NCBI GenBank assembly: GCA_947449695.1
Contig: CANFST010000019.1
Coordinates: forward strand, 1 to 46,442
DNA: 46,442 nucleotides
Direction of reading: 5' to 3'
From: Chitinophagales bacterium
GTDB lineage: Bacteria; Bacteroidota; Bacteroidia; Chitinophagales; CAIODY01
Positions within the stretch are counted from its first letter, which is position 1; every line of letters begins with the position of its first letter. The notes beneath the pieces were generated by a model. The model did no database searches. It was not told the DNA's origin and was given only the letters and a program-made list of their open reading frames with translations. Positions 25,349 to 33,512 of the stretch are shown one piece after another. The position numbers and the translations under genes are program-made.

Positions 25349-26052
25349 AAAACAAAATTTTTAAATTAAGCTTACTTACTACAATTCTTATTAGCAGTGC
25401 ATTTGTGTATGTTCAACAAGTGCAAACAAATTTGATGACAAAAGAATCGCAACAGAAAATTACTTCGAATGAAGCACTTGAAAAACTGAAAGCTGGCAAT
25501 GAAAGATTTGTATCAGGAAATGAATTAAAACACAATCATAAAGAAGAAGTAGCGCAAACTGCGAATGGACAATATCCTTACGCTGTAATCTTAAGTTGTA
25601 TTGATTCACGAGTTTCCTCAGAAATTATTTTTGACCAAAATTTAGGTGATGTATTCAATGCTCGAATTGCTGGAAATATTGTAAATACTGATATTTTGGG
25701 CAGTATGGAGTTTGCTTGTAAAGTAGCTGGTGCAAAATTAATTGTGGTAGTTGGGCATACAAAATGTGGTGCTATCAAAGGAGCATGCGACCATGTTGAG
25801 TTAGGAAATTTGACTCATTTAGTGAATGAAATTAAGCCAGCAGTGGATAGTGTAAAAAATATTTCAGGCGAACGAAATTCAAAAAACGATGCTTTTGTAA
25901 GAGCGGTTGCATTGAAAAATATTGAGTTAACCATCAAAGAAATTCGCCTAAAAAGCCCGATTTTAAAAGAATTGGAAGATAATGGAAAAATAAAAATCGT
26001 AGGCGCATTATATGATGTAAGCACAGGAAAAGTAAATTTCAATTTGAACTAA
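25345..26052 (+). CDS. Exported beta-class carbonic anhydrase
   Basis: A 235-residue enzyme interconverting CO2 and bicarbonate. The zinc ligands of the beta class are all present: Cys85 in SCIDSR, Asp87/Arg89 as the catalytic dyad, and His138/Cys141 in VGHTKCGA. An N-terminal hydrophobic segment (residues 6-22, LSLLTTILISSAFVYV) is a signal peptide or anchor, so the enzyme acts outside the cytoplasm. The segment EALEKLKAGNERFVSGN is the usual beta-CA start. It overlaps the upstream small gene and sits 9 bases before the next one. With a bicarbonate permease two genes on, it could supply the periplasmic substrate of the permease. Confidence 0.95.
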   Translation: MKNKIFKLSLLTTILISSAFVYVQQVQTNLMTKESQQKITSNEALEKLKAGNERFVSGNELKHNHKEEVAQTANGQYPYAVILSCIDSRVSSEIIFDQNLGDVFNARIAGNIVNTDILGSMEFACKVAGAKLIVVVGHTKCGAIKGACDHVELGNLTHLVNEIKPAVDSVKNISGERNSKNDAFVRAVALKNIELTIKEIRLKSPILKELEDNGKIKIVGALYDVSTGKVNFNLN

Positions 26053-26061
26053 ATCAATCAA

Positions 26062-26898
26062 ATGTTTGAAGGAAGAAAAATAATTATTTCAACGAAACAT
26101 TCAAAAGAACAAGTGATTGCGCCCTTGTTGGAAAAGCATTTGCATGTAAAATGTTTTGTGCCTGAAAATTTTGACACAGATAAATTAGGAACATTTTCAG
26201 GAGAAATTGAAAGAGAACACGACCCAATAACTACGCTACGCAACAAATGTTTGATGGCAATGGAGCAATATAATTGCGACTTAGGAATAGCCAGTGAAGG
26301 CTCATTTGGAGCTCACCCTACGTTATTTTTTGTTCCTGCTGATGATGAATTTGTAATGCTGATTGACAAAAAAAATGGTTTAGAAATTGTAGCTCGTGAG
26401 CTTTCAACGCTAACAAATTTTAGTGCTGAATTTATTTCTACAGAAAAGGAATTAAAAGCATTTGCTGAAAAAATAAATTTTCCGTCACATGGTTTAATAA
26501 TAAAAAAATCAGAAAAAGAATTAGGTGAAATGCAAAAAGGAATAACAGATTGGAATACTTTAAATAGTGCATTCCAAAGCATGTTGAGGCAAAATGGAAA
26601 GGCTTATGTAGAAACAGATATGAGAGCAATGATGAATCCAACACGAATGAGTGTAATTGAAAAAGCCACAGAAAAATTAATTGAAAAAATAAAATCCACT
26701 TGCCCTCAATGCAATACACCAGGTTTCTCAATAACCGATTCAAAGGCAGGTTTGCCGTGTGAAAATTGCGGCTTCCCAACAAAATCAACTTTAAGTTATT
26801 TATATCAATGTGCTAAATGTTCCTTCACAAAAGAAGAAAAATTTCCAAAACAAAAAACAGTTGAAGACCCAATGTATTGCGACATCTGCAATCCATAA
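26062..26898 (+). CDS. Zinc-ribbon protein of unknown function (DUF6671-like)
   Basis: A 278-residue cytosolic protein. The N-terminal two-thirds (RKIIISTKHSKEQVIAPLLE, CDLGIASEGSFGAHPTLFFV) match what I recall of the uncharacterised DUF6671 family. The last ~65 residues carry four CxxC pairs, CPQC, CENC, CAKC and CDIC, consistent with two zinc ribbons. The reading frame is intact and in the carbonic anhydrase-sbtA run (9-base gap upstream, 42-base gap downstream). No enzyme motif is evident. Nucleic acid binding or metal-dependent regulation are possible but unproven. Confidence 0.8.
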   Translation: MFEGRKIIISTKHSKEQVIAPLLEKHLHVKCFVPENFDTDKLGTFSGEIEREHDPITTLRNKCLMAMEQYNCDLGIASEGSFGAHPTLFFVPADDEFVMLIDKKNGLEIVARELSTLTNFSAEFISTEKELKAFAEKINFPSHGLIIKKSEKELGEMQKGITDWNTLNSAFQSMLRQNGKAYVETDMRAMMNPTRMSVIEKATEKLIEKIKSTCPQCNTPGFSITDSKAGLPCENCGFPTKSTLSYLYQCAKCSFTKEEKFPKQKTVEDPMYCDICNP

Positions 26899-26940
26899 CA
26901 TTTCTAAAAATAAAATTAAACCAAACAAAAAACAAACACA

Positions 26941-27903
26941 ATGGACTTTCACATTTTAATTTCAAACTTAACCAACCCAACTTTATTGTTTTTCGCTTTA
27001 GGCGTATTTGCCATCCTAGTGAAAAGTGATTTAGAAATTCCTGCATCTTCCAGCAAATTTATTTCATTGTATTTATTGTTTTCCATCGGCTTCAAAGGCG
27101 GACAGGAATTGGCACACAGCGGTTTCACCACTGAAATTATTTATTCACTTTTATTCGCCATATCGATTGCATCTATCATTCCGCTGTATACTTTTTTTAT
27201 TCTTAAACGCAAAATGAGTATCAGCGATGCAGCTGCTGTGGCTGCGGCTTATGGCTCGGTGAGTGCAGTAACATTTGTGGCAGCAGTTTCATTTTTAGAT
27301 GCGCAGAAAATAGTTTACGGCGGTCACATGGTGGCTGTGATGGCTTTGATGGAATCTCCTGCCATTATCATGGGTGTAATTTTGCTGATGAAATTTGATG
27401 CTGAAAATAGAAGCGAAGGAAAATTGACCCAAACCATAAAACACTCTTTCACTAATGGAAGTGTCATCATGATTTTGGGAAGTTTAATTATCGGATTTAT
27501 TGCCGATACCAAACAAGCTGAAGGCATCAAACCTTTTACAACAGATATTTTCAAAGGATTTCTTGCAATTTTCCTTTTAGAAATGGGAATGGTAACTGCT
27601 CGAAGATTTTCAGCTTTCAAAAAATATGGCTGGTTTGCAACCGCTTTCGCCATTGTAATTCCTTTACTAAATGGCTGCGCTGTAGCGGCTTTGAGTGGTT
27701 TGTTTATTCACGACATGGGTAACAGATTCATCTTCGCAATTTTGGCTGCAAGTGCATCTTACATTGCAGTGCCAGCGGCTATGCGATTAGCAGCTCCAAA
27801 AGCAGACCCAGGGCTTTATATACCAATGGCTTTAGGAATTACTTTCCCTTTCAACATTACGATTGGGATGCCCTTGTATTATTTGATTGTTCAAAATATT
27901 TAA
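26941..27903 (+). CDS. sbtA: SbtA-type sodium-dependent bicarbonate permease
   Basis: A 320-residue inner-membrane protein with about ten hydrophobic helices in two halves. The family-specific segments are GVFAILVKSDLEIP near residue 20, FSIGFKGGQELAHSG near 50, AAAVAAAYGSVSAVTFVAA near 96, MALMESPAIIMGVILL near 137 and the C-terminal SASYIAVPAAMRLAAPKADPGLY. These match the DUF897/SbtA bicarbonate symporter family of cyanobacteria and other bacteria. It ends the run icd, small genes, carbonic anhydrase and zinc-ribbon protein. No SbtB (PII-like regulator) gene is adjacent. Confidence 0.92.
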   Translation: MDFHILISNLTNPTLLFFALGVFAILVKSDLEIPASSSKFISLYLLFSIGFKGGQELAHSGFTTEIIYSLLFAISIASIIPLYTFFILKRKMSISDAAAVAAAYGSVSAVTFVAAVSFLDAQKIVYGGHMVAVMALMESPAIIMGVILLMKFDAENRSEGKLTQTIKHSFTNGSVIMILGSLIIGFIADTKQAEGIKPFTTDIFKGFLAIFLLEMGMVTARRFSAFKKYGWFATAFAIVIPLLNGCAVAALSGLFIHDMGNRFIFAILAASASYIAVPAAMRLAAPKADPGLYIPMALGITFPFNITIGMPLYYLIVQNI

Positions 27904-28034
27904 ATTGTAAATTCGAATTAAAGAATTAATTGGCTTGAAGTGACCACGAAAACAAAAGTAGCCGAAACAACCGAACTTTCAAATTACTCGTCAAGCCTCA
28001 GTGGCAAGAAAACTATACTATTATTTCTGATTTT

Positions 28035-28103
28035 AGCCATCGTTGGTGTTTGTTCACCAACGATTCAAATGGAGTTGTCGGTGAACAAACACCGACAACG
28101 GCT
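28035..28103 (+). repeat. 69-bp double-hairpin element, copy 1
   Basis: The 69 bases contain two hairpins: CGTTGGTG/CACCAACG with a six-base loop and GTTGTCGGTG/CACCGACAAC with a six-base loop, separated by a short linker. It is identical to the copy at 28528 except for one base. A partial inverted copy (15 of 16 bases) ends near 28144. The layout resembles REP/BIME-type palindromic elements. A plus-strand open frame from 27940 to 28221 crosses it and is considered spurious. Confidence 0.9.
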
Positions 28104-28112
28104 CTACACAAT

Positions 28113-28289
28113 TCAACCCAATAACACTGAACACCAACAATGGCTAAAAGCCGCCAATAAAGCATTTTTGTTAGGCGTTGAAACCAGCAATCGAGCTAAA
28201 TTGGCTGCATTGGTTAAATAAGGCACTGCGGCAATGTAATAATCATTGCGGTCAGCTTCAGCACTTGGAAATGGTCCGTTGTGTGGCAT
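28113..28289 (-). pseudogene. Truncated gene fragment interrupted by a hairpin element
   Basis: On the minus strand an ATG at 28287-28289 opens a 58-codon frame starting MPHNGPFPSAEADRNDYYIA and AAVPYLTNAANLARLL, with composition like a Bacteroidota family of small helical proteins I cannot name. The family-like part ends at LLAAF; beyond that the frame runs into the partial inverted hairpin element and stops at 28113. The most likely reading is that an element replaced or deleted the 3' part of the gene. A real short protein is possible but less likely. Confidence 0.4.
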
Positions 28290-28333
28290 AAAATTATTGT
28301 TTAAAAGTTAAGAAATTACGTGTAAAAGTGCAT

Positions 28334-28499
28334 TGGGCGGCAGCCCACAACTTTTGGGCAGATGCCCCGAAAAGTTGGGCGGATACCCAAAAACCTTGGG
28401 CGGATGAAAATTTATTTTGGGCGGCAGCCCACATTGATTGGGCGGATGCCCACAATCTCTGGGCGGCAGCCCCTAACGCTTGGGCAGATGCCCAAACCA
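28334..28499 (+). repeat. 21-bp palindromic array, eight units
   Basis: The motif TGGGC-RGMW-GCCCA recurs at 28334, 28355, 28376, 28397, 28418, 28439, 28460 and 28481, an exact 21-base step. The 14-base palindromic core is conserved (degenerate in units 3 and 4), and the seven bases between cores differ in every unit. 21 bases is two helical turns, so all cores face one side of the DNA. Read on the plus strand the repeat would give WADAHNL-like heptads and on the minus strand LWAAAQ-like ones; both frames are short and lack start signals, so coding is doubtful. Confidence 0.9.
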
Positions 28500-28527
28500 T
28501 GACTATAAAATGATAAAAAATATTTGG

Positions 28528-28596
28528 AGCCATCGTTGGTGTTTGTTCACCAACGATTCAAATGGAGTTGTCGGTGGACAAACACCGACAACGGCT
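28528..28596 (+). repeat. 69-bp double-hairpin element, copy 2
   Basis: Same element as 28035-28103 with one base changed (in the loop of the second hairpin). The two copies are 493 bases apart in the same orientation and bracket the truncated gene and the 21-bp array. Such near-identity of non-coding DNA implies recent duplication or selection on the hairpins. Confidence 0.9.
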
Positions 28597-28620
28597 TAAA
28601 ACTTTTTTTTAGCCATAAAA

Positions 28621-28651
28621 AAAGCGAACCTTATTGGTTCGCTTTGCTTTT
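28621..28651. terminator. Bidirectional terminator
   Basis: A perfect 10-bp stem (AAAGCGAACC/GGTTCGCTTT) with a five-base loop, flanked by A and T runs on both sides. It lies downstream of the minus-strand gene ending at 28768 and can stop transcription from either side. Confidence 0.85.
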
Positions 28652-28767
28652 TGCATATTTTTAAGCAGTTATATAGTAGTTATTTATTCAGATTAGCTGT
28701 TTTGAATTCAAAATAGAGTCATCCCGAATCATAGCTTTAAATAATATAAGGTATTTAGGCGTTGGTT

Positions 28768-29709
28768 TTACAAATTCATAATCGCTGCTATTGACCCAAC
28801 TGAAATAAATACCCAAAGCAATATGCCTAACAGCAAGGGCATGGCGCCTACATTTTTAATTGCTTTGCGGCTTAAGCCTGCTCCTATCAGCAATAAAGTG
28901 ATGGTGAGTCCTTTTCTGGCAATTAATACAATAACCGGGGTGATGCTGTGCAATACGGGTAAAAATGTATTGATGAGCATGGCTACTACAAATAATAAGA
29001 TAAACCAGGGTATTTTGATTTTGTTTTTTTGTCCACGGTAAAATATAGCCACTACAATAGATAATGGAATTATCCACAAAGCACGTTCTAACTTAACAGT
29101 GGTAGCAATTTTCAAAGCTTCGCTGCCATATTGTGATGCAGTGCCTACTACTGAGCTGGTATCGTGAATGGCAATGGCCGACCATAAGCCAAATTGCTGC
29201 TGCGATAAATTGAAATAGTGGCCTACAAACGGGAAAATAAGCAACGCAAGCGAATTTAAAATAAACACAGTGCCTAATGAAATGCTTATTTCATCTTCTT
29301 TGGCATCAATAATTGGCGATACGGCAGCTATGGCACTTCCGCCACAAATAGCAGTGCCCGATGCAATCAGCAATCGGGTATTGCGGTTAATCTTAAATAG
29401 TTTGCCTACCAGCAATCCTAAAAATATGGTAACGGATATAGATATAATAGTAAATACCAGCCCCTGCTTGCCTGCCTGTGCAGCTTCAAATATATTCATC
29501 CCAAATCCTAAGCCTACTACCGATATTTGTAATAAATATTTGGTGGCTTTGCTGTTGTATTGCTGAAACGGATGACCAATAGTTTGCGAAATAATAAATC
29601 CCATCAGCAATGCTAATGGCGGATTAACCCACGGTGTGAGGCAACTGATAACAGCAGCTATAAATAATATTTTTGCAAACAAATCGGTTTTATAAAAAGG
29701 CACTGACAT
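28768..29709 (-). CDS. YeiH-family putative anion exporter (UPF0324)
   Basis: A 313-residue inner-membrane protein with about ten helices. Family features are NPPLALLMGFIISQTIGHPF, ISVVGLGFGMNIFEA, ASGTAICGGSAIAAVSPII (residues about 116-134) and AIAIHDTSSVVGTASQYG (about 180-197), the signature of the conserved 698/YeiH family (PF03601), often annotated as sulfate exporters. The substrate is not known here. It is last in a minus-strand run with the GNAT-like gene 19 bases upstream, aroA, def and ruvX. Confidence 0.9.
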   Translation of the reverse strand: MSVPFYKTDLFAKILFIAAVISCLTPWVNPPLALLMGFIISQTIGHPFQQYNSKATKYLLQISVVGLGFGMNIFEAAQAGKQGLVFTIISISVTIFLGLLVGKLFKINRNTRLLIASGTAICGGSAIAAVSPIIDAKEDEISISLGTVFILNSLALLIFPFVGHYFNLSQQQFGLWSAIAIHDTSSVVGTASQYGSEALKIATTVKLERALWIIPLSIVVAIFYRGQKNKIKIPWFILLFVVAMLINTFLPVLHSITPVIVLIARKGLTITLLLIGAGLSRKAIKNVGAMPLLLGILLWVFISVGSIAAIMNL

Positions 29710-29728
29710 AAATTAAAAGGAAAAGGAT

Positions 29729-30886
29729 TTATTTGATAATTGGGTGTGGTTTCATTTCAGCATTTTTATCAAACATTATTTTATAGGTAGCTAATGTTTT
29801 TATCTTTTTGGCATTAAGGCTTTCGCAAATGGCAATCATTTTTGGGTTAAATGAACCAATCCAGTTCATTTCCATATCCGTGTATTTATTTAAAGGCTGA
29901 ATCACTTCTTCGGCAGCTTTAATAATGCCACCTTCAATACCCCTGCCCTGAAACTCGGGTATAACGCCAAACACTACGCCATAACACTTGTTTACAGCCT
30001 TGCTGAATTTGAGCAGATAAATAAATTTTAATTTATGATACCAGTCAAATTTGCCATTCAGTTTTTTAATTGCCTGATTGATTTCGGGCAACATAATAAA
30101 AAATGCTATAGGCTTATTGTCATAAAATCCAAACCAGATGAGTTTTGGGTCCATGATGGGTTTAATAGTGTTCAAAATCTTCTTTGCCGCTTCTAAAGCC
30201 ATTGGCTTAAACCCATGATGGCTTCCCCAGGCAGCATTATATACTTCATGAAAATAGGCTGCGTATTTTTCTAATTCCGATTTTTTTAAATATTCAAATC
30301 TGTATCTGTTATCCCGTGCTATCCGTTCGGCTTTTTCGCCAAACTTTTCGGGCACTGGCTGGTTGACTACATAATTAAAAACATATTGTTCGTAGTAAGT
30401 TTTAAAGCCATATTGTTCGAACAATTGCTTGTAATAAACCGGATTATAATTCATGCCATAAGTAGGGTGCGTAAAACCATCAATTAATAATCCCCACCAT
30501 TTATCTCTGTCACCAAAGTTAATCGGTCCTTCCATAGCGGTCATATCCTGCAATTGAAGCCATTGCTTGGCAGTATCAAATAACAAACTGGCAGCAGCCT
30601 GATTATTTTCACATTCAAAAAAACCAATCCCTCCTACTCTATTATCTTTAGCCGTACGATTATTTATAAATGCAGCTATTCTGCCAATAGTTTTATCAGC
30701 ATCATTTTTCAAAATCCATCTTGTACACACCCCATGACGAAAAAATTTGTTCTTCTTTTCATCAAAAACCTGGTCTATATCATGATTCCAGGGTTGCACC
30801 CAGGTTTCATCTTGCGCATAAATAGCACAAGGCAATTGTAAAAATTCTTTTGCATCGGCTAAAGTTTTTACCTCTACTATATGCAT
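29729..30886 (-). CDS. GNAT-fold acyltransferase-like protein
   Basis: A 385-residue cytosolic protein of the YghO-like type. The C-terminal third holds a GNAT-like cofactor motif, FGVIPEFQGRGIEGGIIKA (about residues 308-326). The N-terminal part (FLQLPCAIYAQDETWVQPW, then AMEGPINFGDRDKWWGLL) is typical of this family, which is related to peptidoglycan or phospholipid-associated transferases but has no established substrate. It lies 66 bases after aroA on the same strand and 19 bases before the YeiH-like gene. The family is widely conserved in Bacteroidota; function is open. Confidence 0.8.
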   Translation of the reverse strand: MHIVEVKTLADAKEFLQLPCAIYAQDETWVQPWNHDIDQVFDEKKNKFFRHGVCTRWILKNDADKTIGRIAAFINNRTAKDNRVGGIGFFECENNQAAASLLFDTAKQWLQLQDMTAMEGPINFGDRDKWWGLLIDGFTHPTYGMNYNPVYYKQLFEQYGFKTYYEQYVFNYVVNQPVPEKFGEKAERIARDNRYRFEYLKKSELEKYAAYFHEVYNAAWGSHHGFKPMALEAAKKILNTIKPIMDPKLIWFGFYDNKPIAFFIMLPEINQAIKKLNGKFDWYHKLKFIYLLKFSKAVNKCYGVVFGVIPEFQGRGIEGGIIKAAEEVIQPLNKYTDMEMNWIGSFNPKMIAICESLNAKKIKTLATYKIMFDKNAEMKPHPIIK

Positions 30887-30952
30887 AGTTTATTTATTTT
30901 TTTAAAAGCGTAAAAGTAGAAAACTATCAGCAATGGCTGATAATGAAATTGA

Positions 30953-32227
30953 CTATTCAAGTATAAATCCAAGTTTTTTTAATTCATCCCAATAGCTGGG
31001 AAACGACTTAACTACCACTTCGGGCTCATCGATATTTATTTTACCCAGTTTTAAACAAAGTGGCGCTAACGACATAGCCATCCTATGATCGTTGTAGGTT
31101 TGAAATGAAATAGGTGAATTCTCTTGAGGTAAGTTTCCCGAAGGAGAAATAGTAAAAATATTGTTTTGATGATTAAAGCTAACGTTGATTTTTTTTAATT
31201 CATTTTCCAATGCTACTAATCTGTCAGTTTCTTTTAATGCCAGATGTGCAATGCCCAAAAAATCTGTTTCGATGCCCAACCCTGCACTCATACTTGCAAC
31301 TGGCTGCGTTAAATCGGGCGTTGAGCGAAAATCGAATGATAGTTTTCTTTTGCTGATTGTAGCCGAAGTGTATTTGTTTTTAATAATGATTAATTGATTA
31401 TCAATAAATGAAAACTGCACTCCGTATTGAATTGCAATTTGCGAAATAATAATATCGCCTTGCACACTTTTAGGCGAAATGTTTTCAATAATAATTTCAG
31501 CTTCATCTGCTAAAGCAGCAACTAAACAAAAAAATGCAATTGAACTCCAATCTGGTTCAACAGTATAACTAACCTTAATTCTTTCAGTAAATTCAACCTC
31601 AATAATGTTTTCATTCTTATTACAATTGATTCCAAATCGCTTTAATACACCCATTGTATTTTCAATATAACTTTCAGAAACCGGATTTTTTTCTAATTCA
31701 ATTCTCAATCCATTAGGGAAAGTTGGAGCTACCAAAAGCAGGGCATTAACAAATTGGCTACTTTGTTGAGTAGTCATATAAACATCACCCCCTTCTATTT
31801 TTTTACCAATGATTTTAAGTGGTGGAAACCCTTGATTATTCAGATAAGTAATTTCAGCACCTAATGAATTTAATGCATCCACCAATGGTTTAATTGGTCG
31901 CTCTTGCATTCGTGCATCACCAGTTAAAATCCAATTGCCTGGAGTTGTAGCTAATAAGGCAGTAAGAAAACGAAATGCTGTGCCTGCATTCCAGGCATCA
32001 ATTACATAGCTCGATTTGGAATTGTTTTCATAAACACTTCGATGATAGGCTAATTGATCAAGACATTGAATGAGTAACTCGGTATCTTTAGCTTCAGAGG
32101 CATTAGAAATTGTTACTTCATCTTCGCCATATAAATACTGTAATATCAATGCTCGGTTGCTAATGCTTTTAGACGATGGCACTTGCACAATTCCTTTAAC
32201 GATTTTTGTAGGATGGCTGATTTTCAT
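30953..32227 (-). CDS. aroA: 3-phosphoshikimate 1-carboxyvinyltransferase (EPSP synthase)
   Basis: A 424-residue cytosolic shikimate-pathway enzyme joining phosphoenolpyruvate to shikimate 3-phosphate. Motifs: VPSSKSISNRALIL near residue 17-30 (phosphate-binding), the NAGTAFRFLTALLA loop (about 85-98), DARMQERPIKPLVDAL (about 108-123), QQSSQFVNALLL, and the C-terminal NDHRMAMSLAPL. The length is standard. It is in the middle of the ruvX-def-aroA minus-strand run, though these genes have unrelated pathways. Product EPSP feeds chorismate, which also supplies the futalosine menaquinone route represented by mqnD in this window. Confidence 0.96.
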   Translation of the reverse strand: MKISHPTKIVKGIVQVPSSKSISNRALILQYLYGEDEVTISNASEAKDTELLIQCLDQLAYHRSVYENNSKSSYVIDAWNAGTAFRFLTALLATTPGNWILTGDARMQERPIKPLVDALNSLGAEITYLNNQGFPPLKIIGKKIEGGDVYMTTQQSSQFVNALLLVAPTFPNGLRIELEKNPVSESYIENTMGVLKRFGINCNKNENIIEVEFTERIKVSYTVEPDWSSIAFFCLVAALADEAEIIIENISPKSVQGDIIISQIAIQYGVQFSFIDNQLIIIKNKYTSATISKRKLSFDFRSTPDLTQPVASMSAGLGIETDFLGIAHLALKETDRLVALENELKKINVSFNHQNNIFTISPSGNLPQENSPISFQTYNDHRMAMSLAPLCLKLGKINIDEPEVVVKSFPSYWDELKKLGFILE

Positions 32228-32302
32228 CAGTTGAGATATGGAGTTTTAATAAAATGTATCGACCAACAAGATATAATTTTTTTAAATCATGAAATAAGAA
32301 AA

Positions 32303-32884
32303 TTATTTAGTACTAAATTTCATTCGGTAATCAGTTTTCACAAACCCTTTACTGATGTCATTTAATTTTTTTGTCAATAATTTTTTCTTCAAAGGTTTTA
32401 AATGATCAGTAAATAAAATTCCTTCAATATGGTCATATTCATGTTGAATAATTCGAGCGTTGATGCCGTCGAATGTTTCAGTATGCATTTCGAAATTTTC
32501 ATCTAAATATTCCATCACAATAGCTTCTGGCCGATATACATCTTCACGGATGTTGGGAATACTCAAACAACCTTCATTATATGCCCATTCTTCGCCCATT
32601 CTTTTTATAATTTGTGCATTAATGAAAACTTTCTTTAGCGGATTGTTATACAGATGAATATCCTCATCGTCTGGCTTGGCATTTTTAATAATCTGTTCAC
32701 TATCTGCAATAAACAATCTGATTGCCTTGCCAATTTGAGGTGCAGCCAAACCAACACCCGATGCATTATACATGGTATCCCACATATTAGCAATTAGCTC
32801 CTCTAATTGCGGATATTGGTCATCAATATCTTCTGCTAGTTTTTTTAAAACTGTACTTCCATACGCTACAATTGGTAAAATCAT
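32303..32884 (-). CDS. def: Peptide deformylase
   Basis: A 193-residue metalloenzyme removing the formyl group from nascent peptides. The three signature motifs are complete: GVGLAAPQIG (residues 43-52), EGCLSIP (104-110, metal-binding Cys106) and HEYDH (148-152, two metal-binding His and the catalytic Glu). It starts 18 bases downstream of ruvX in the same minus-strand run. Length is usual for type I enzymes of Bacteroidota. Confidence 0.97.
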   Translation of the reverse strand: MILPIVAYGSTVLKKLAEDIDDQYPQLEELIANMWDTMYNASGVGLAAPQIGKAIRLFIADSEQIIKNAKPDDEDIHLYNNPLKKVFINAQIIKRMGEEWAYNEGCLSIPNIREDVYRPEAIVMEYLDENFEMHTETFDGINARIIQHEYDHIEGILFTDHLKPLKKKLLTKKLNDISKGFVKTDYRMKFSTK

Positions 32885-32902
32885 TTGCTGATAAATTTTA
32901 AT

Positions 32903-33316
32903 TTATTTTTTCATTTCCATATAATACTGCAAAATTATGGTGGCACTTACCTGATCAATCAATCCTTTGTTTTGCCGTTCGGTTTTTTTTATACCACTCA
33001 TCAAAATCGCTTGCGAAGCCATTTTGGAGGTAAACCGTTCATCAACTAAAACAAATTCAACGGATGGGAATTGTTTTTGAAATAGATCAACAAATTTTTT
33101 TACTGGTGCAGTGCCATGCGTATCATTGCCTCTTAAATCCTTTGGATAACCAATGATTACTTTTTCAATTTTTTCATTGCTGAAATATTTTTTCAAAAAC
33201 TCCATCAACTTCGATGACTCAACAGTACATAAAGCGGTGGCAATAATCTGAAATTCATCTGTAACGGCTATTCCGCTTCGTTTTAAGCCGTAATCAATTG
33301 CTAAAATTCTTGCCAT
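32903..33316 (-). CDS. ruvX: RuvX/YqgF-type Holliday junction resolvase-like RNase H fold nuclease
   Basis: A 137-residue RNase H-fold protein. The first catalytic Asp is in ILAIDYGLKRSG (residues 4-15), IIGYPKDLRGND is the central motif, and VDERFTS carries the conserved Glu. In other bacteria the family helps pre-16S rRNA 5' processing and was named for a resolvase-like fold. The ATG at 33316 fits the family start. It heads the minus-strand run with def and aroA. A TAATCTTG element upstream might be a degenerate -7 box. Confidence 0.93.
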   Translation of the reverse strand: MARILAIDYGLKRSGIAVTDEFQIIATALCTVESSKLMEFLKKYFSNEKIEKVIIGYPKDLRGNDTHGTAPVKKFVDLFQKQFPSVEFVLVDERFTSKMASQAILMSGIKKTERQNKGLIDQVSATIILQYYMEMKK

Positions 33317-33512
33317 ATTTTTTGTGATGCAAGATTAAGGAGAATTATTGAAGGCTAAAAAAAATGAGCGGATTAAATTGTTTTTTTTATTGGCTAGTGA
33401 TTTATTAAAATTAAGTAAAACTACCTAGTCTATTACTTTCTATCCCTTACAAAAACAGACTTTGATGCATGTTTTCTTTGTAGAGTAATAATATTTCTAT
33501 CCACACTTTCAA

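Noticed and set aside
27940-28221. Plus-strand 93-codon open frame after sbtA starting with GTG
   Set aside because: It runs through the 69-bp hairpin element, has no ribosome site or family-like sequence, and overlaps a better minus-strand fragment.
28334-28499. CRISPR array
   Set aside because: Units of 14 bases with 7-base spacers are far too short, and no cas genes are in the window.
28294-28533. Open frames on both strands across the 21-bp array
   Set aside because: Openness follows from a repeat period divisible by three; composition is set by the palindrome and there are no start signals. Kept as repeat only.
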